This document shows, piece after piece, positions 54,157 through 62,555 of a DNA stretch of 64,000 nt (position 1 is the stretch's first letter; every line of letters starts with the position of its first letter). The translations under genes were made by a program, and so were the position numbers. The notes beneath the pieces are model-generated. The model did no database searches, was not told the DNA's origin, and saw only the letters and a list, made by a program, of their open reading frames with translations. Source of the DNA: an uncultured Acidimicrobiales bacterium (lineage in GTDB: Bacteria; Actinomycetota; Acidimicrobiia; Acidimicrobiales; CALAML01); NCBI GenBank assembly GCA_937925845.1, contig CALAML010000260.1, forward strand, positions 1 through 64,000, given 5' to 3'.

Positions 54157-54690
54157 CGATCGGTACTCTCCGGTCGATCGAGTCTCGAGCGACTGCTGCC
54201 GGTAATCCACCGGTAATCCACACCCTGTGGAAGCGATAGATCGATGGTGCGTTGCTGCGACCAGCCATCGGTGTCACAAATGACATCGATGTGATTTCGA
54301 GGCGGAATGACGGGGGAGATCGTCATCGACAACCAGGCGTGGGCGGCAGGAAAATGGGCATCAGGCGATTCGATAGTTTTATTGGGCCGACGGACATTAC
54401 CAGGGTTTTCCACAGGTCGCACCGGCCCAACCTCAAAGCACCAAAACCACAACGCAGCGTGACATTCCCACCAAAAAACCAGGTGCAGCGAGCTCCGCCC
54501 GCTGTTGTTGGTTGCCCGCGGTCTCCCTTCAGCCGCTTCGTTGGTCACCGTTAGTTGTCCGGCTTCGCCGGGCGTTCTTTGTTGTTCCGTCGGGCCAAGG
54601 CTGCGATCGTGCAACGCTCAACCTGTTTCGTGAGAGCAGCCGGCCCGACGGGCTATCGGCAATTCACTCGCTAGCGCTCGCAAATCCTGA

Positions 54691-55110
54691 TAGCTGCAGC
54701 TGCCTGGCGCGGCGTAAGGCGCAACCAGAAGCGCCAAAGCGTAGGAGAAGTGCAAGCCAAATAAGGTTTGCTGGCCGACGTGCAAAGGCACCCCGTCAAC
54801 AACAGAGGGGCGGGGCACCAAAGGCCAGCCAAAAGCTCCGTGCAACGGCCGTGCGGAGCACAGTGCAACGGCGAGACGACGAAACGCGCAGCGGTCAGGC
54901 GCGGCGTAAGGCGCAACCAGAAGCGCCGAAGAGTACAAAGGCACAAGCCAGGAGGGCCGGCTGGCCGACGGGCAAAGGCACCCCGTCCGGCAAGTGGGTC
55001 GGGGCCCCAAAGGCCAGCCAAAAGCTCCGTGCAACGGCCGTGCGGAGCACAGTGCAACGGTGAGACGACGAAACGCGCAGCTGCCAAGCGCGGCGAAAGA
55101 CGCAAGCCAC
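54691..55110. repeat. Tandem repeat of about 190 bases, 2.2 copies
   Basis: Unit 1 begins near 54706, unit 2 near 54898 and a short third copy near 55086 (shared heads GCGCGGCGTAAGGCGCAACC, AGCGCGGCGAAAGACGC). Each unit ends with CTCCGTGCAACGGCCGTGCG and ACGACGAAACGCGCAG, and the inner GCTCCG..CGGAGC arms can form a hairpin. It ends at the rpmH promoter. Could be a structured RNA, protein-binding iterons or a relic. Confidence 0.85.
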
Positions 55111-55134
55111 CTCGGCTTTTTTGTCGGTTGGCGC

Positions 55135-55140
55135 TACTAT
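55135..55140 (+). promoter_or_regulatory. Candidate -10 element of rpmH (leaderless)
   Basis: TACTAT in GGCGCTACTAT, seven bases before the GTG at 55148. A T-run (CTTTTTTG) lies upstream. The transcript would start at the codon, so translation is leaderless. Confidence 0.65.
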
Positions 55141-55147
55141 CCGTGGG

Positions 55148-55282
55148 GTGAAACGCACGTATCAACCGAATCAACGTAAGCGCTCGAAGAAGCATGGCTT
55201 CCGTCACCGGATGTCGGACCGTTCGGGTCGAGCCATCGTGAAGAGCCGTCGTCGCAAGGGTCGCAAGCGCCTCAGCGCCTGA
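55148..55282 (+). CDS. rpmH: 50S ribosomal protein L34
   Basis: 44 residues from [23 protein letters not shown] is the classic L34 N-terminus, ending KGRKRLSA. Part of the 50S subunit, a short basic protein. Leaderless GTG. First gene of the rpmH-rnpA-yidD-yidC-jag-rsmG-parAB run. Confidence 0.98.
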   Translation: MKRTYQPNQRKRSKKHGFRHRMSDRSGRAIVKSRRRKGRKRLSA

Positions 55283-55327
55283 GTTTGGTGTTCGTTCGAG
55301 CCGACCGGCGTCGAATGCGATGACACC

Positions 55328-55753
55328 ATGAGTCCCGAGCTACCGAGACTGCCTCGAGTGGACCGAATCTCTGATCGGTCCACTTTTTCGCGTCTGCGGG
55401 GTCCCTCTGCGGTGCGGACCAAGGCCGGACCGTTGGGTTTTTGTTACTCACCCGACACATCCGCCGATGGGTTGGGTGTGGGTTTTGCCATTCCTCGAGC
55501 GGTCGGAAACGCGGTGGTCCGAAACCGGATTCGCCGTCGCCTCCGCGCCATCTTCGCCGAGCTGGGTTCAGCCGCGGGCGAACCAACCTTGGCCCCAGGG
55601 GCGCTGCTGGTGATGGTTCGGCCAGGCGCGGCGAACGTCGATTTTGTTGGGCTGCGGGCCGCGGTGTATCACGCCCTTGGTTCCTTGGCTGCGTTGCCCG
55701 GTGAAGCTGCAGTCCCGGTTGACAAGCGCCAGAGTCGGGACACTGGGCGGTGA
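55328..55753 (+). CDS. rnpA: Ribonuclease P protein component
   Basis: 141 residues. Contains the RnpA RNR motif [27 protein letters not shown]. It helps the RNase P RNA cut tRNA 5' leaders. The start is ATG 55328. Overlaps yidD by 4 bases. Confidence 0.97.
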   Translation: MSPELPRLPRVDRISDRSTFSRLRGPSAVRTKAGPLGFCYSPDTSADGLGVGFAIPRAVGNAVVRNRIRRRLRAIFAELGSAAGEPTLAPGALLVMVRPGAANVDFVGLRAAVYHALGSLAALPGEAAVPVDKRQSRDTGR

Positions 55754-56265
55754 GGGGTTCAAGCGCGTCGAATGTGGGTTACAGAAGCGATACCGTCATC
55801 GGCATGGCCGAGGCGGGGTCTGCCCCTGATCGAACCGATGCAATGAGCCCGCCGCACCCTGACGCGCCCAGCGTGGTGGCAGCTCCTGATGACGCCGGTG
55901 GGGGCGGGAATCATCATGGGGATTGCCACGCCGATCACCATCACGGCGACCCCGATCATGACGCGGCTCGCCACCACCATCAGCATCCGGCCGATGGTGC
56001 CCAACCTGGCGTCCTTGCCCGCATGCTACGAAGCCCAATCAAGGGCTACCAGGTGGTGATGGCGGGCCGGGCCTCGCCATGCCGATACAGTCCAAGTTGT
56101 TCGACCTATGCCATTGAGGCGCTCGAGACCCGCGGTGCGGTGAAGGGCAGTGCCCTCGCCCTTTGGCGAATCGCCCGGTGTAACCCGTGGGGCGGATCCG
56201 GTTGGGATCCCGTTCCACTCCCCCGCAACCATCCGGGCTCATCTGAGGAACACATCAATGTTTGA
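55750..56265 (+). CDS. yidD: YidD membrane-protein insertion efficiency factor with His-rich N-terminal extension
   Basis: 171 residues from GTG 55750 (overlap GTGA with rnpA). The C-terminal ~75 residues are Yid[21 protein letters not shown] and [14 protein letters not shown] with the conserved cysteines. The first ~90 residues are unusual: Pro/Asp-rich, then a His-rich segment ([26 protein letters not shown]). Usual YidD is about 70-100 residues, so this is an added metal-binding-like or disordered part, or the true start is an internal ATG. yidC begins inside its 3' end. Confidence 0.9.
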   Translation: MRGSSASNVGYRSDTVIGMAEAGSAPDRTDAMSPPHPDAPSVVAAPDDAGGGGNHHGDCHADHHHGDPDHDAARHHHQHPADGAQPGVLARMLRSPIKGYQVVMAGRASPCRYSPSCSTYAIEALETRGAVKGSALALWRIARCNPWGGSGWDPVPLPRNHPGSSEEHINV

Positions 56266-57475
56266 CGGCATTTTCAACTTCTTCGCTCAACTGCTGGCCT
56301 GGTTCTATGACATCGCCGGTAGTTATGCCGGTGCCATCGCCATCCTGACCGTTGCGGTGAACATCGTGTTGGCGCCGCTGACGCTGAAGGCCACGCGGGC
56401 CAGCATCGACCTGCAGCGTTGGGCGCCGGAGCTCAAGAAGATCCAGGCGGCCCACGCCGATGATCGTGAAGCCCAAGCGGTGGCGATGCAGGAGTTCTAC
56501 CGGGAGCGGAACCTGAACCCGCTTGGTGGCTGTTTGCCCCAGTTGGTGCAGGCCCCGATTTTCCTGGTGCTCTACCAGGTGATGCGTGGCCTCTTCCGCC
56601 GAGGTGATGGCCCAGGCGATCCGGCAAACTTCGATCCGAAGTACCTCGACAGCTGCTGCCCCGAAAGTGCGTTAAACACCCGCCTGGAGGGCTCGAACGA
56701 GGCCTTGTCACTGGGGCTTGACCTCTCCCGGACGCCGTTGAACGTGATCCAGGAGAGCATCTTTAAGGGAATTCCCTACCTGATTCTCATCGGCCTGGTG
56801 GCCTTGAGTGGTTGGTATCAGCATCGTCAGATTCAGGGCCGCAACCCGAACGCTTCGGCCATGAATCCCCAGCAGGCCATGATCCTGAAGTACCTGCCGT
56901 TTATGCTGCCGATCTTTTCGTTCAGCTTCGCCACTGGCCTGGTGATCTACTTCGTGGTCGGCAACCTCTGGCGGGTTGGTCTGCAAACGTTCATCACCCG
57001 TAAGTACTACGGCGACGGCGCCCTGGATCTGGCCGAGGAGGATGCCCTCGATGAGGATCAGGTCAAAGAGGCTGCGGCCCGAGCCAAGAGCCGAAGCGAA
57101 GAGAACCGGGCCCGCAAAACCGGGGCCGCCGGTGGCGCCCAGAACGGTTCGAACAAGGGTGGATCCAACAAGAGTGGGTCGAACAAGAGCGGTTCAAACG
57201 GCGCCAAGAAGAACGGTTCCGGGACCAAAAAGGGCGCATCAAGCAACGGCCGCTCCGTCGGCGGGCGCTTTACCGGCGATGACGATGAGGTGGCTGAGTC
57301 ACGCCACGGACGTCGGTCGGGATCGGCCAGTTCGCGGCCGCGACCCAAACCGAAACCGAAGCCCAAATCGGATTCCGACAACGGAGATGGTGGTGGTCGT
57401 CCGTCTGCTGGTGGCCGCGTAACTCCCGCGGGTACTCAGGGGAATGCGAACCGGAAGAAGCGCAAAAAGCGTTGA
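56258..57475 (+). CDS. yidC: Membrane protein insertase YidC
   Basis: 405 residues from ATG 56258, with GAGGAA nine bases upstream; it overlaps the end of yidD. Five membrane helices in the Oxa1/YidC arrangement, the conserved [30 protein letters not shown] and [17 protein letters not shown]. It inserts membrane proteins with or without SecYEG. The C-terminal ~120 residues are a Gly/Ser/Asn/Lys-rich, basic tail with repeats [14 protein letters not shown], probably ribosome-binding. Confidence 0.97.
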   Translation: MFDGIFNFFAQLLAWFYDIAGSYAGAIAILTVAVNIVLAPLTLKATRASIDLQRWAPELKKIQAAHADDREAQAVAMQEFYRERNLNPLGGCLPQLVQAPIFLVLYQVMRGLFRRGDGPGDPANFDPKYLDSCCPESALNTRLEGSNEALSLGLDLSRTPLNVIQESIFKGIPYLILIGLVALSGWYQHRQIQGRNPNASAMNPQQAMILKYLPFMLPIFSFSFATGLVIYFVVGNLWRVGLQTFITRKYYGDGALDLAEEDALDEDQVKEAAARAKSRSEENRARKTGAAGGAQNGSNKGGSNKSGSNKSGSNGAKKNGSGTKKGASSNGRSVGGRFTGDDDEVAESRHGRRSGSASSRPRPKPKPKPKSDSDNGDGGGRPSAGGRVTPAGTQGNANRKKRKKR

Positions 57476-57502
57476 TGCTCGCCGCGGGGAGTTAGAAAAC
57501 CG

Positions 57503-58027
57503 ATGGAGTGGGTCGAGACAACCGCCGAGACCGTTGAAGAGGCCACCGCCATCGCGCTCGACCTGCTTGGGGTTGCCGATGTTGAGGCCGAGATCATCGT
57601 GGTTGATGAGCCGGGCCGACGGTTTCTGTGGAAGACCGATGCGCGGGTGCGGGCTCGGGTAAAGCCTCGCCAGCCTCGGGAAAAGAAGGAGCGGCGTCGG
57701 GGCCAGGATCGAAAAGGGAAACGTCGTCGCGGTCGCGGCGGTTCGGGCAAGGGTGGGGGCTCCGGCAAGGGTCAGTCCAAAGGCCAGAGCCGCGGCGGTG
57801 GCCAGAAGAGCAATTCGGGCAAAGGCGGTTCGCGTAAGCGTGGCTCCGGTAATGGGGGGCAGTCCAAAGGAGGCGGTTCCGGCAACGGCGGCGGCTCTCG
57901 GGGCGGGTCGAAGGGCGGGTCCGGTCGCGGCGGCGGCCAGTCGAAGAACCGGTCCAAGGGCGGTGGCCAGGGTGGCCGCGGCGGTCATGGCAAAAGCGGC
58001 GGCGCCAGTTCCGGGAACTCCGGCTGA
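57503..58027 (+). CDS. Jag_N-domain protein with Gly-rich basic tail (split Jag)
   Basis: 174 residues. The first ~45 residues match the Jag N-terminal domain: EWVETTAETVEEATAIAL and ALDLLGVADVEAEIIVVDEP. The next ~60 are basic, then ~75 are nearly all Gly/Ser/Lys (GGSGKGGGSGKGQSKGQS), a disordered RNA-binding-like tail. The KH and R3H domains that Jag/KhpB has after Jag_N are absent here and appear as a separate gene at 58191. This Jag_N module as its own gene is not what I recall in mycobacterial Jag. Confidence 0.82.
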   Translation: MEWVETTAETVEEATAIALDLLGVADVEAEIIVVDEPGRRFLWKTDARVRARVKPRQPREKKERRRGQDRKGKRRRGRGGSGKGGGSGKGQSKGQSRGGGQKSNSGKGGSRKRGSGNGGQSKGGGSGNGGGSRGGSKGGSGRGGGQSKNRSKGGGQGGRGGHGKSGGASSGNSG

Positions 58028-58190
58028 CCAAGCCGGTTTCGAGCATCAGAGCGCCGTGGCTTGGGGATGCAAGCGGGGGCGTCGGCGACCGCTTTGCTGC
58101 GGTGTTAGCAACAGCACGGTAGGCTTACCAAGCTGAATTGCGGCCGTGCATATCCTGGGCTCGCAACTACTGATTGATGAAGGGACCCCC

Positions 58191-58685
58191 GTGGGAGATC
58201 TTGTAACCCTCGACGACCAGGTCGAAGCTTCGGCCGAATTTCTTGAAGGCCTGCTTGACGCCTTTGGCCTTGAGGGCGAGGTCGATGCGGTGGAGATCGA
58301 AGAAGATGTGGTCGAGGTCCGCTTGATCGGCTCTGACGATCTCGCCATTTTGATCGGCCCTCGTGGCCAGACACTCAGCGCCATTCAGGAGCTCAACCGC
58401 GCCGTGCTGCAGCGCCAGTTCCGTGGTCGTCGTGAGGGCCGGTTGTTCCTCGATATCGCCGGCTACCGCGAGCGTCGCCGTGAGGCCCTCGGCCGTTTCG
58501 CTACCCGCATCGCTGAAGAGGTGCTGGAAGCGCAGGAGTCCCAGGCGCTCGAGCCGATGAACTCGGCCGATCGCAAGGTGGTGCACGACACCATCAACGG
58601 CATCGATGGGGTCCACACCCAAAGCGAGGGCGAGGACGCCCGCCGCCACGTGGTCATTCTCCTCGACGACGAAGACGCCGACTGA
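58191..58685 (+). CDS. khpB: Jag/KhpB RNA-binding protein (KH and R3H domains)
   Basis: 164 residues from GTG 58191, with GAAGGG upstream; an in-frame GTG at 58146 is not favoured. KH domain (AILIGPRGQTLSAIQEL, GXXG loop PRGQ) followed by R3H (SADRKVVHDTINGIDGVHTQ and RHVVILLDD). KhpB with KhpA binds RNA and controls cell size/elongation in other bacteria. The previous gene provides the missing Jag_N. Confidence 0.93.
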   Translation: MGDLVTLDDQVEASAEFLEGLLDAFGLEGEVDAVEIEEDVVEVRLIGSDDLAILIGPRGQTLSAIQELNRAVLQRQFRGRREGRLFLDIAGYRERRREALGRFATRIAEEVLEAQESQALEPMNSADRKVVHDTINGIDGVHTQSEGEDARRHVVILLDDEDAD

Positions 58686-59437
58686 TTCTTCTCGACGCCG
58701 ACGACAGCTCCCGGCTGCTCCGGGTACTCCAGCGGTCCCAAGATGCAGGCCATCTGGGTCCGGGTGACGTTCGGCGTCATTTTGATCACGCAGAGTCGAT
58801 GATTCGCTCCGCTCAGGTGGCTCTCAGTCGCGCTCCGGCGCGGCTGTTGGACTTGGGGACCGGGGGAGGGGTGCCGGGCCTTGTGTTCGCTCTGAGCTAC
58901 GTTTCCGCCGAGGTCACTTTGGTGGAAATTCGAGAGATCCGGGCCGACTTTCTTTCGACGGCGGTGCGCGAGCTTGGCCTTGAGGGTCGGGTCACCGTGG
59001 ATCGACGTCGGGCTGAAGAGGTGGGACGAGATCCTGACCACCGTTTTGGGTACGACCTGATCTCGTCCCGCAGCTTTGGCCCTCCGGCGGTGGTAGCCGA
59101 GTGCGCCGCCCCGTTGCTGGCCGACGCTGGTTTGTTGGTGGTGGCCGAACCTCCACCCGATGCCAGCGAGGCGAGGAATCCGAATCAGCTGCGGTGGCCC
59201 GTCGAGCAGTTGGAAGCATTGGGCCTCCAGGACGTAACCGCCTGGCCCCTCTCACCGGGAGCCGATGGTGTGGCGGTCGTGGTCGACGAGTCTGGGGTCG
59301 ACAGTGCCCAAGTCCACAGTGGTGCAACCAAGGCCGACCGGCCGAAATTCGCCACTCGATTGCTCCGTCGGTTCCAACCCTGCGGCGATCGATATCCTCG
59401 CCGGGCCGGTGTGCCAAACAGGTCGCCGCTCTGGTAG
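58682..59437 (+). CDS. rsmG: 16S rRNA (guanine-N7)-methyltransferase RsmG (GidB); start uncertain
   Basis: The SAM motif LLDLGTGGGVPGLVFAL, LVEIREIRADFL and the end RRAGVPNRSPLW identify RsmG (G527 of 16S rRNA). The annotated ATG at 58799 would drop part of the conserved N-terminus. The frame is open upstream with plausible RsmG-like sequence (LLRVLQRSQDAGHLGPGDVR) back to CTG 58682, which overlaps the khpB stop (CTGA). No ATG, GTG or TTG lies in that stretch, so a CTG start is proposed; otherwise 58799. Confidence 0.88.
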   Translation: MILLDADDSSRLLRVLQRSQDAGHLGPGDVRRHFDHAESMIRSAQVALSRAPARLLDLGTGGGVPGLVFALSYVSAEVTLVEIREIRADFLSTAVRELGLEGRVTVDRRRAEEVGRDPDHRFGYDLISSRSFGPPAVVAECAAPLLADAGLLVVAEPPPDASEARNPNQLRWPVEQLEALGLQDVTAWPLSPGADGVAVVVDESGVDSAQVHSGATKADRPKFATRLLRRFQPCGDRYPRRAGVPNRSPLW

Positions 59438-59969
59438 CGGATGGTTGACAATCGCGAACAAATGATCGTGCAGAACAGGTCGACCATTGAGGCCTTTTGA
59501 ACGGTCTGGGAACCGCTCCGATCATGCAGAAAACGCGCAGAGATTTGGGTGTCAAAAACACCTGTGATCAAAGGGCCTTAGCCAAGCGCTTAAACACCCA
59601 CAATGTAACTTGTTGCGAATGGCTCGATCAGCGCGGCCCGCCGCGATCGAAGTCGACCTTCGGGCACCAAGAAGACCGTTCGCCGCGCTGTCAAGCCCCA
59701 AAATCTCGACCACTCTGTGTCGCGCAACATGAAGCGCAGGTTTAAGTGGGGCAAGTGACGCGGTTGGCAATACCGTGTCCCATTGGGGCTAATTGTGCCT
59801 CATGTTGCCATTGTTGACCACTCAACTTGACAACTCGCGCGGAAAACCGCGCTTTTTGACAACCGGGCGCTATGAACGCGGGTCACGCTCTGTGGTCGTC
59901 GGGGGATGGCCATCACCTCGACCAAACGCACGCCTTGCAATTGCTTCGCCCTCAGGTGAGGATGACCCC
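59438..59969. other. Intergenic region upstream of parA
   Basis: About 530 bases. It contains a promoter-like TTGGCA with GCTAAT 18 bases further on (about 59770-59800) and, after it, a perfect terminator hairpin at 59837-59857, so attenuation of parAB is possible. Open frames here are not convincing genes. Confidence 0.5.
59837..59857 (+). terminator. Hairpin GCGCGG-AAAA-CCGCGC followed by TTTTT
   Basis: Classic intrinsic-terminator form on the plus strand, 110 bases upstream of the parA start. It may end rsmG transcripts or act as an attenuator of parAB. Confidence 0.75.
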
Positions 59970-61082
59970 ATGTCGACGCCATCCTCCTCGAGGGAGACTG
60001 TCGCGCACCCGGTGGAAAACGATGAAAATGCATCGGCCACGGGGCCAACAGCAGCAGAAGAAAATCCCCCGCATCGTGAACCAAATCCCGAAGTAGTGGC
60101 GCCCGCATTACCACCGGAAAAGCTCACCACTTCTCCGTCTGATTCGACACCACCATCCGGGGCTCATGCAGCCACTACCGCTGATCGTGCCGCGGCGCGT
60201 ACCGACGAAGAACTTTCGGTTCAGATCGGAGCCGATCTTGAGGTAGTGATCGCCAGCCACTCCCCTGGCGAGGCTCCTCGACCTACCTCGCCCTTCGTCC
60301 GACCTCTGCCCCGCACCATCTGTTTGGCCAACCAAAAGGGTGGTGTCGGTAAAACCACCACCGCCGTGAACCTGGGTGCCGGTTTGGCTGAGCTGGGTTA
60401 CCGGGTACTGGTGGTCGACCTCGATCCGCAGGGCAACGCCACCACCGGGCTCGGTATCGAGATGGCCTCCTTGGAGTACTCGATGTACGACGTCTTGTTG
60501 CGGGACGTCCCCATGGAGGACTGCATCGAACCCACCTCGGTCCGCAACCTCTTTGTCGCCCCATCCAACCTCGATCTGGCCGGTGCCGAAATCGAGTTGG
60601 TGCCGGTCATGAGCCGCGAACTCCGTCTCCGGGCCGCAGTAGCCGACATCCGTGAGGACTTCGACTACGTCCTGATCGACTGTCCCCCGTCGCTTGGACT
60701 CCTCACGGTCAACGCTCTTGCGGGAGCTCAGGAAGTCCTGGTTCCCATCCAGTGCGAGTACTACGCCCTTGAGGGCCTGGGGCAGCTGCTGCAGAACGTA
60801 GAGATGGTGCAGAAGAACCTGAACCCCGGCCTCGAGGTCTCCGCCATCGTGTTGGTGATGTTCGACGGACGTACCAAGCTCGCCGGCCAGGTTGCCGACG
60901 ACGTGCGAGCCCACTTTGGTGCCCGCGTCTGTGAAGTAATGATCCCCCGAAACGTTCGGTTGTCCGAGGCCCCCTCCTACGGCCAACCGGTCCTAACATT
61001 TGATGCAACATCTCGCGGGGCCCATGCCTACCGCGACCTGGCAATGGAGGTGAGTGGTGGCCCGTCCGAGCGGCCTCGGTAG
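59970..61082 (+). CDS. parA: ParA family chromosome-partitioning ATPase
   Basis: 370 residues from ATG 59970, with GTGAGG nine bases upstream. Deviant Walker A KGGVGKTT (about 123-130), Walker A' VVDLDPQGNATTGL, Walker B VLIDCPPSLGLLTVNAL. The first ~110 residues are a disordered, Pro/Ser/Glu-rich extension that is common in actinobacterial ParA. It drives segregation with ParB and parS. It overlaps parB, and the start of parB has a good ribosome site inside this gene. Confidence 0.97.
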   Translation: MSTPSSSRETVAHPVENDENASATGPTAAEENPPHREPNPEVVAPALPPEKLTTSPSDSTPPSGAHAATTADRAAARTDEELSVQIGADLEVVIASHSPGEAPRPTSPFVRPLPRTICLANQKGGVGKTTTAVNLGAGLAELGYRVLVVDLDPQGNATTGLGIEMASLEYSMYDVLLRDVPMEDCIEPTSVRNLFVAPSNLDLAGAEIELVPVMSRELRLRAAVADIREDFDYVLIDCPPSLGLLTVNALAGAQEVLVPIQCEYYALEGLGQLLQNVEMVQKNLNPGLEVSAIVLVMFDGRTKLAGQVADDVRAHFGARVCEVMIPRNVRLSEAPSYGQPVLTFDATSRGAHAYRDLAMEVSGGPSERPR

Positions 61083-62169
61083 AGGTCTGAGTTCACTGAT
61101 TCCCGAGGCCGCAGAGCAGCCTGGGACTCCGGCGGTTCTGCGTAATGTCGCCATTGGCGATATCACGCCCAACCCCAACCAGCCCCGTGTTCACTTCGAC
61201 CAGGAAGCCCTCGATGAACTCGCCGATTCGGTGGCGGAGTTGGGCGTGCTCCAGCCGATTCTGGTCCGCGAGCTTGGTGATGGCCGCTACGAGTTAGTCG
61301 CCGGTGAGCGGCGCTGGCGGGCGGCAACCCAGGCCGGCCTGGAGACCATCCCGGTCCTGGTCCGAGACATCGGCCCCGAAGGTTCGCTCGCCGAGGCGTT
61401 GGTCGAAAACCTGCACCGCCGTGAGCTCAACGTGCTGGAAGAGGCCTCGGCCTATCAGCAGTTGATGGACCAGTTCGGTCTCACCCAAACCGAGGTGGCC
61501 AAGCGGGTTGGTAAGAGTCGTCCGGTGATCAGCACCATGCTGGGCACCCTCACCATGCCCCAGCCCATCCAGAAGCTGGTGGCCGAGGACCGCTTGACCG
61601 CCACCCAGGCCCGCATGCTCCAAGGGGTTCCCCAGAAGGAACTGGCCATCAGTTTGGCCGAAGAGGCTGCGGACGGCGGCATGACGGTCCGAGACCTGCG
61701 GGAGCGGGTACGAGAGGCCGAAGACGACTACGCGGCGCTCACCGGCGCTCCGAAGCGGCACCGCAGCCCCAAGACCAAAACTCACCGCAAGCCCAAGCGC
61801 ACCGAGCGGCTCTCGACCGATCCGGCGCTTTTGGAACTTGAGGAACGACTCGAAGAGCGTTTCTCCACCTCGGTCTCAGTAGCCATGGGCTCCAAGCGGG
61901 GCCGCATCGTTATCGACTTTTCCACGGTCGAGGACCTCGAGCGGATCTACCGCTTGATGATGCTCGGCAGCAGCGATCCGGAGTACTACGACCCCGACGC
62001 CCGAGTGATCGACCTGGATCGCTTCCCGGAACCTGAGGCCGAAGCTCCAGCCGGGTCCGACCCAACACCTGAGTCAGAGGCTCAGGCCAAGCCAAACTCG
62101 ACCAAGGCCGAAGAGCCGATCGAGCCGGTACGGATCATCCCGACCAAGATGAAGCCGCAACAGGACTAA
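61057..62169 (+). CDS. parB: ParB chromosome-partitioning protein
   Basis: 370 residues from GTG 61057, with GGAGG seven bases upstream (the GTG at 61054 is one codon earlier). N-terminus ARPSGLGRGLSSLIPE, CTP-binding motifs GERRWRAATQAG and ENLHRRELN, HTH for parS (GKSRPVISTMLGTLTMP) and C-terminal dimerisation region. The last ~45 residues are Glu/Pro-rich and disordered. No parS consensus site was found in the window by eye. Confidence 0.97.
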   Translation: MARPSGLGRGLSSLIPEAAEQPGTPAVLRNVAIGDITPNPNQPRVHFDQEALDELADSVAELGVLQPILVRELGDGRYELVAGERRWRAATQAGLETIPVLVRDIGPEGSLAEALVENLHRRELNVLEEASAYQQLMDQFGLTQTEVAKRVGKSRPVISTMLGTLTMPQPIQKLVAEDRLTATQARMLQGVPQKELAISLAEEAADGGMTVRDLRERVREAEDDYAALTGAPKRHRSPKTKTHRKPKRTERLSTDPALLELEERLEERFSTSVSVAMGSKRGRIVIDFSTVEDLERIYRLMMLGSSDPEYYDPDARVIDLDRFPEPEAEAPAGSDPTPESEAQAKPNSTKAEEPIEPVRIIPTKMKPQQD

Positions 62170-62207
62170 GCCGGGCGAGGGCCGTCGGGCCCGAAGCCCA
62201 TACCCCA

Positions 62208-62224
62208 AATCCGGGAACCGGATT
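62208..62224 (+). terminator. Perfect 7-bp hairpin AATCCGG-GAA-CCGGATT
   Basis: Located about 40 bases after the parB stop; no long T-run follows, so it may be only a weak terminator. Confidence 0.4.
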
Positions 62225-62274
62225 CGGAGTCAGAGCTCAGAGTGAGGGCCAGAGCCCAAGATCGGTTACGAGCC

Positions 62275-62328
62275 CAGATCTCTGACGCCCAGCACTGCGC
62301 CTCTTTCAGCCAAAGGCGTCAAAACCTT
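62275..62328. repeat. Dispersed palindromic repeat, copy D (diverged)
   Basis: AGATCTCTGACGCCCAGCAC on the left and GGCGTCAAAACCTT on the right. The right arm has lost bases compared to copies A to C. In the convergent parB-trxA gap. Confidence 0.65.
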
Positions 62329-62357
62329 GATTGCGGGGATCCGTAACGAGACAGAAA

Positions 62358-62388
62358 GAGAGCCCGGACCACATCGGCCCGGGCTCTC
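62358..62388. terminator. Strong convergent terminator hairpin
   Basis: GAGAGCCCGG pairs with CCGGGCTCTC across an 11-base loop, with further GAGA/TCTC pairs outside. Between the convergent parB and trxA genes. Confidence 0.75.
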
Positions 62389-62411
62389 TCAGTTCTGAAT
62401 TCCTTGTACTT

Positions 62412-62428
62412 TCCACACCTGTGGATAA
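62412..62428. promoter_or_regulatory. DnaA-box-like palindrome
   Basis: TCCACA-CC-TGTGGA plus TAA: a perfect consensus DnaA box (TGTGGATAA, 62420-62428, i.e. TTATCCACA on the other strand) faces a second half-box (TTCCACA). About 8 kb from dnaA and outside the normal oriC. Confidence 0.55.
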
Positions 62429-62555
62429 ACCTGGGGAAGAGGGGGGAGAATCCTGAGGATTACTCCTTCGCCTCCTCAGCCGGCTTGGTCAAGTGGCGCG
62501 AGTTTCCGGCTGATTTTGCCAAAAACTGGCCAAGGTCTAAAGCCGACGGCTGGGC

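Larger units (their letters stand above)
54157..55147. other. Long intergenic region between dnaA and rpmH
   Basis: About 990 bases with no convincing gene. The left part holds DnaA-box-like sites (TAATCCACA 54214-54222, TTTTCCACA 54406-54414) and the dnaA promoter region. The right part (54691-55110) is a tandem repeat. Open frames in it (for example 54671-55207 on the minus strand) follow the repeat and look non-coding. Confidence 0.6.
62170..62555. other. Convergent intergenic region between parB and trxA
   Basis: About 385 bases with no gene. It has an AATCCGG-GAA-CCGGATT hairpin (62208-62224), repeat copy D, a strong terminator hairpin (62358-62388) and a DnaA-box-like palindrome (62412-62428). 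Confidence 0.65.

Noticed and set aside
54671-55207. Long minus-strand open frame of 178 codons between dnaA and rpmH
   Set aside because: The frame follows the tandem repeat, the peptide repeats itself ([17 protein letters not shown] twice), and it covers the rpmH coding region on the other strand.
59497-59745. Plus-strand frame of 82 codons upstream of parA
   Set aside because: No recognisable domain, no ribosome site, Cys/Arg-rich composition; a shadow of a non-coding gap.
59438-62169. parS site for ParB
   Set aside because: No match to TGTTTCACGTGAAACA or close variants was found by eye near parAB or in the window; parS may lie outside or be diverged.
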